A DNA stretch of 64,000 bases. Source: Undaria pinnatifida (taxonomy: Eukaryota; Sar; Phaeophyceae; Laminariales; Alariaceae). The DNA is taken from assembly GCA_012845835.1 (NCBI GenBank), contig JABAKD010000001.1:8576832-8640831 (forward strand), given 5' to 3'. The translations under genes and the position numbers were made by a program. A model generated the notes under the pieces. It saw only the letters and a program-made list of their open reading frames with translations. It was not told the DNA's origin and did no database searches. Below are positions 63,867-64,000 of the stretch, piece by piece (the first letter of the stretch is position 1; the number at the start of each line of letters is the position of its first letter).

Positions 63867-63973
63867 TCGAGGCAGCGCAACGACACGACGACCACAGCGT
63901 TCGACTCATCGTGCAGGGATACGAAGGCCATCCTCTCCTCCGATCCGCACCCTCGCAGGTAGATGCTGCTGCC
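63867..63973 (-). pseudogene. GT47 pseudo-exon, copy 4
   Basis: TTTGTAG acceptor, then an extra serine codon and IYLRGCGSEERMAFVSLHDE with the frame open to SLRCLE, followed by an A-run. All copies share GTCAGGAATGACCT in the preceding intron. Copy spacing is about 203-222 bases. Confidence 0.85.
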
Positions 63974-64000
63974 CTACAAACGATTAAAATCCTGGGGGCT

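Overview
The window is nuclear DNA of an intron-rich eukaryote. Three genes can be read from split exons with consistent phases: a complete glycoside hydrolase family 1 enzyme (10 exons, + strand, about 29.9-47.1 kb), the protease core of a Ddi1-type aspartic protease (- strand, three firm exons between 11.4 and 13.9 kb plus two tentative downstream exons) and the C-terminal half of an exostosin-type GT47 glycosyltransferase (- strand, 58.1-63.3 kb, continuing beyond the right edge). Introns are mostly GT-AG, run from about 0.7 to 2.9 kb, and are packed with small mobile elements. Small exons in kilobase introns, polypyrimidine-rich acceptors, abundant poly-G/poly-C tracts and miniature LTR elements suggest a brown alga (large stramenopile). 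That is an inference from style, not from a marker gene.

Layout. 1-1.2 kb: LTR-type element with a gag-like ORF, nested in a miniature LTR element (TRIM). 1.2-7.8 kb: repeats, including a second TRIM and a tandem MITE array. 8-13.9 kb: Ddi1-like gene with repeat-filled introns. 14-29.5 kb: repeats, one unassigned single-exon ORF coding for a membrane protein (16.4-17.3 kb), AGCTC-rich satellite arrays, a tRNA-derived SINE and a long CAA microsatellite. 29.7-47.1 kb: the GH1 gene, its introns holding MITEs, a 118-bp satellite and a 1.4-kb inverted repeat. 47-58 kb: only repeats and microsatellites recognised. 58.1 kb to the end: the GT47 gene.

The most unusual pattern is shared by all three genes. 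Many exons are accompanied by one to three decayed local copies of part of themselves. The copied block is usually the end of the upstream intron, the 3' splice site and the first 30-100 bases of the exon, and it usually lies just upstream of the working exon. At least nine exons show this. It looks like a recurrent way in which introns here have grown, leaving decoy splice sites behind.

The three genes are not an operon and have no obvious joint pathway. GH1 (secreted or endomembrane beta-glycosidase) and GT47 (Golgi glycosyltransferase) both act on carbohydrates; Ddi1 belongs to ubiquitin/proteasome biology. Many orphan ORFs are low-complexity or repeat-derived and are not called.
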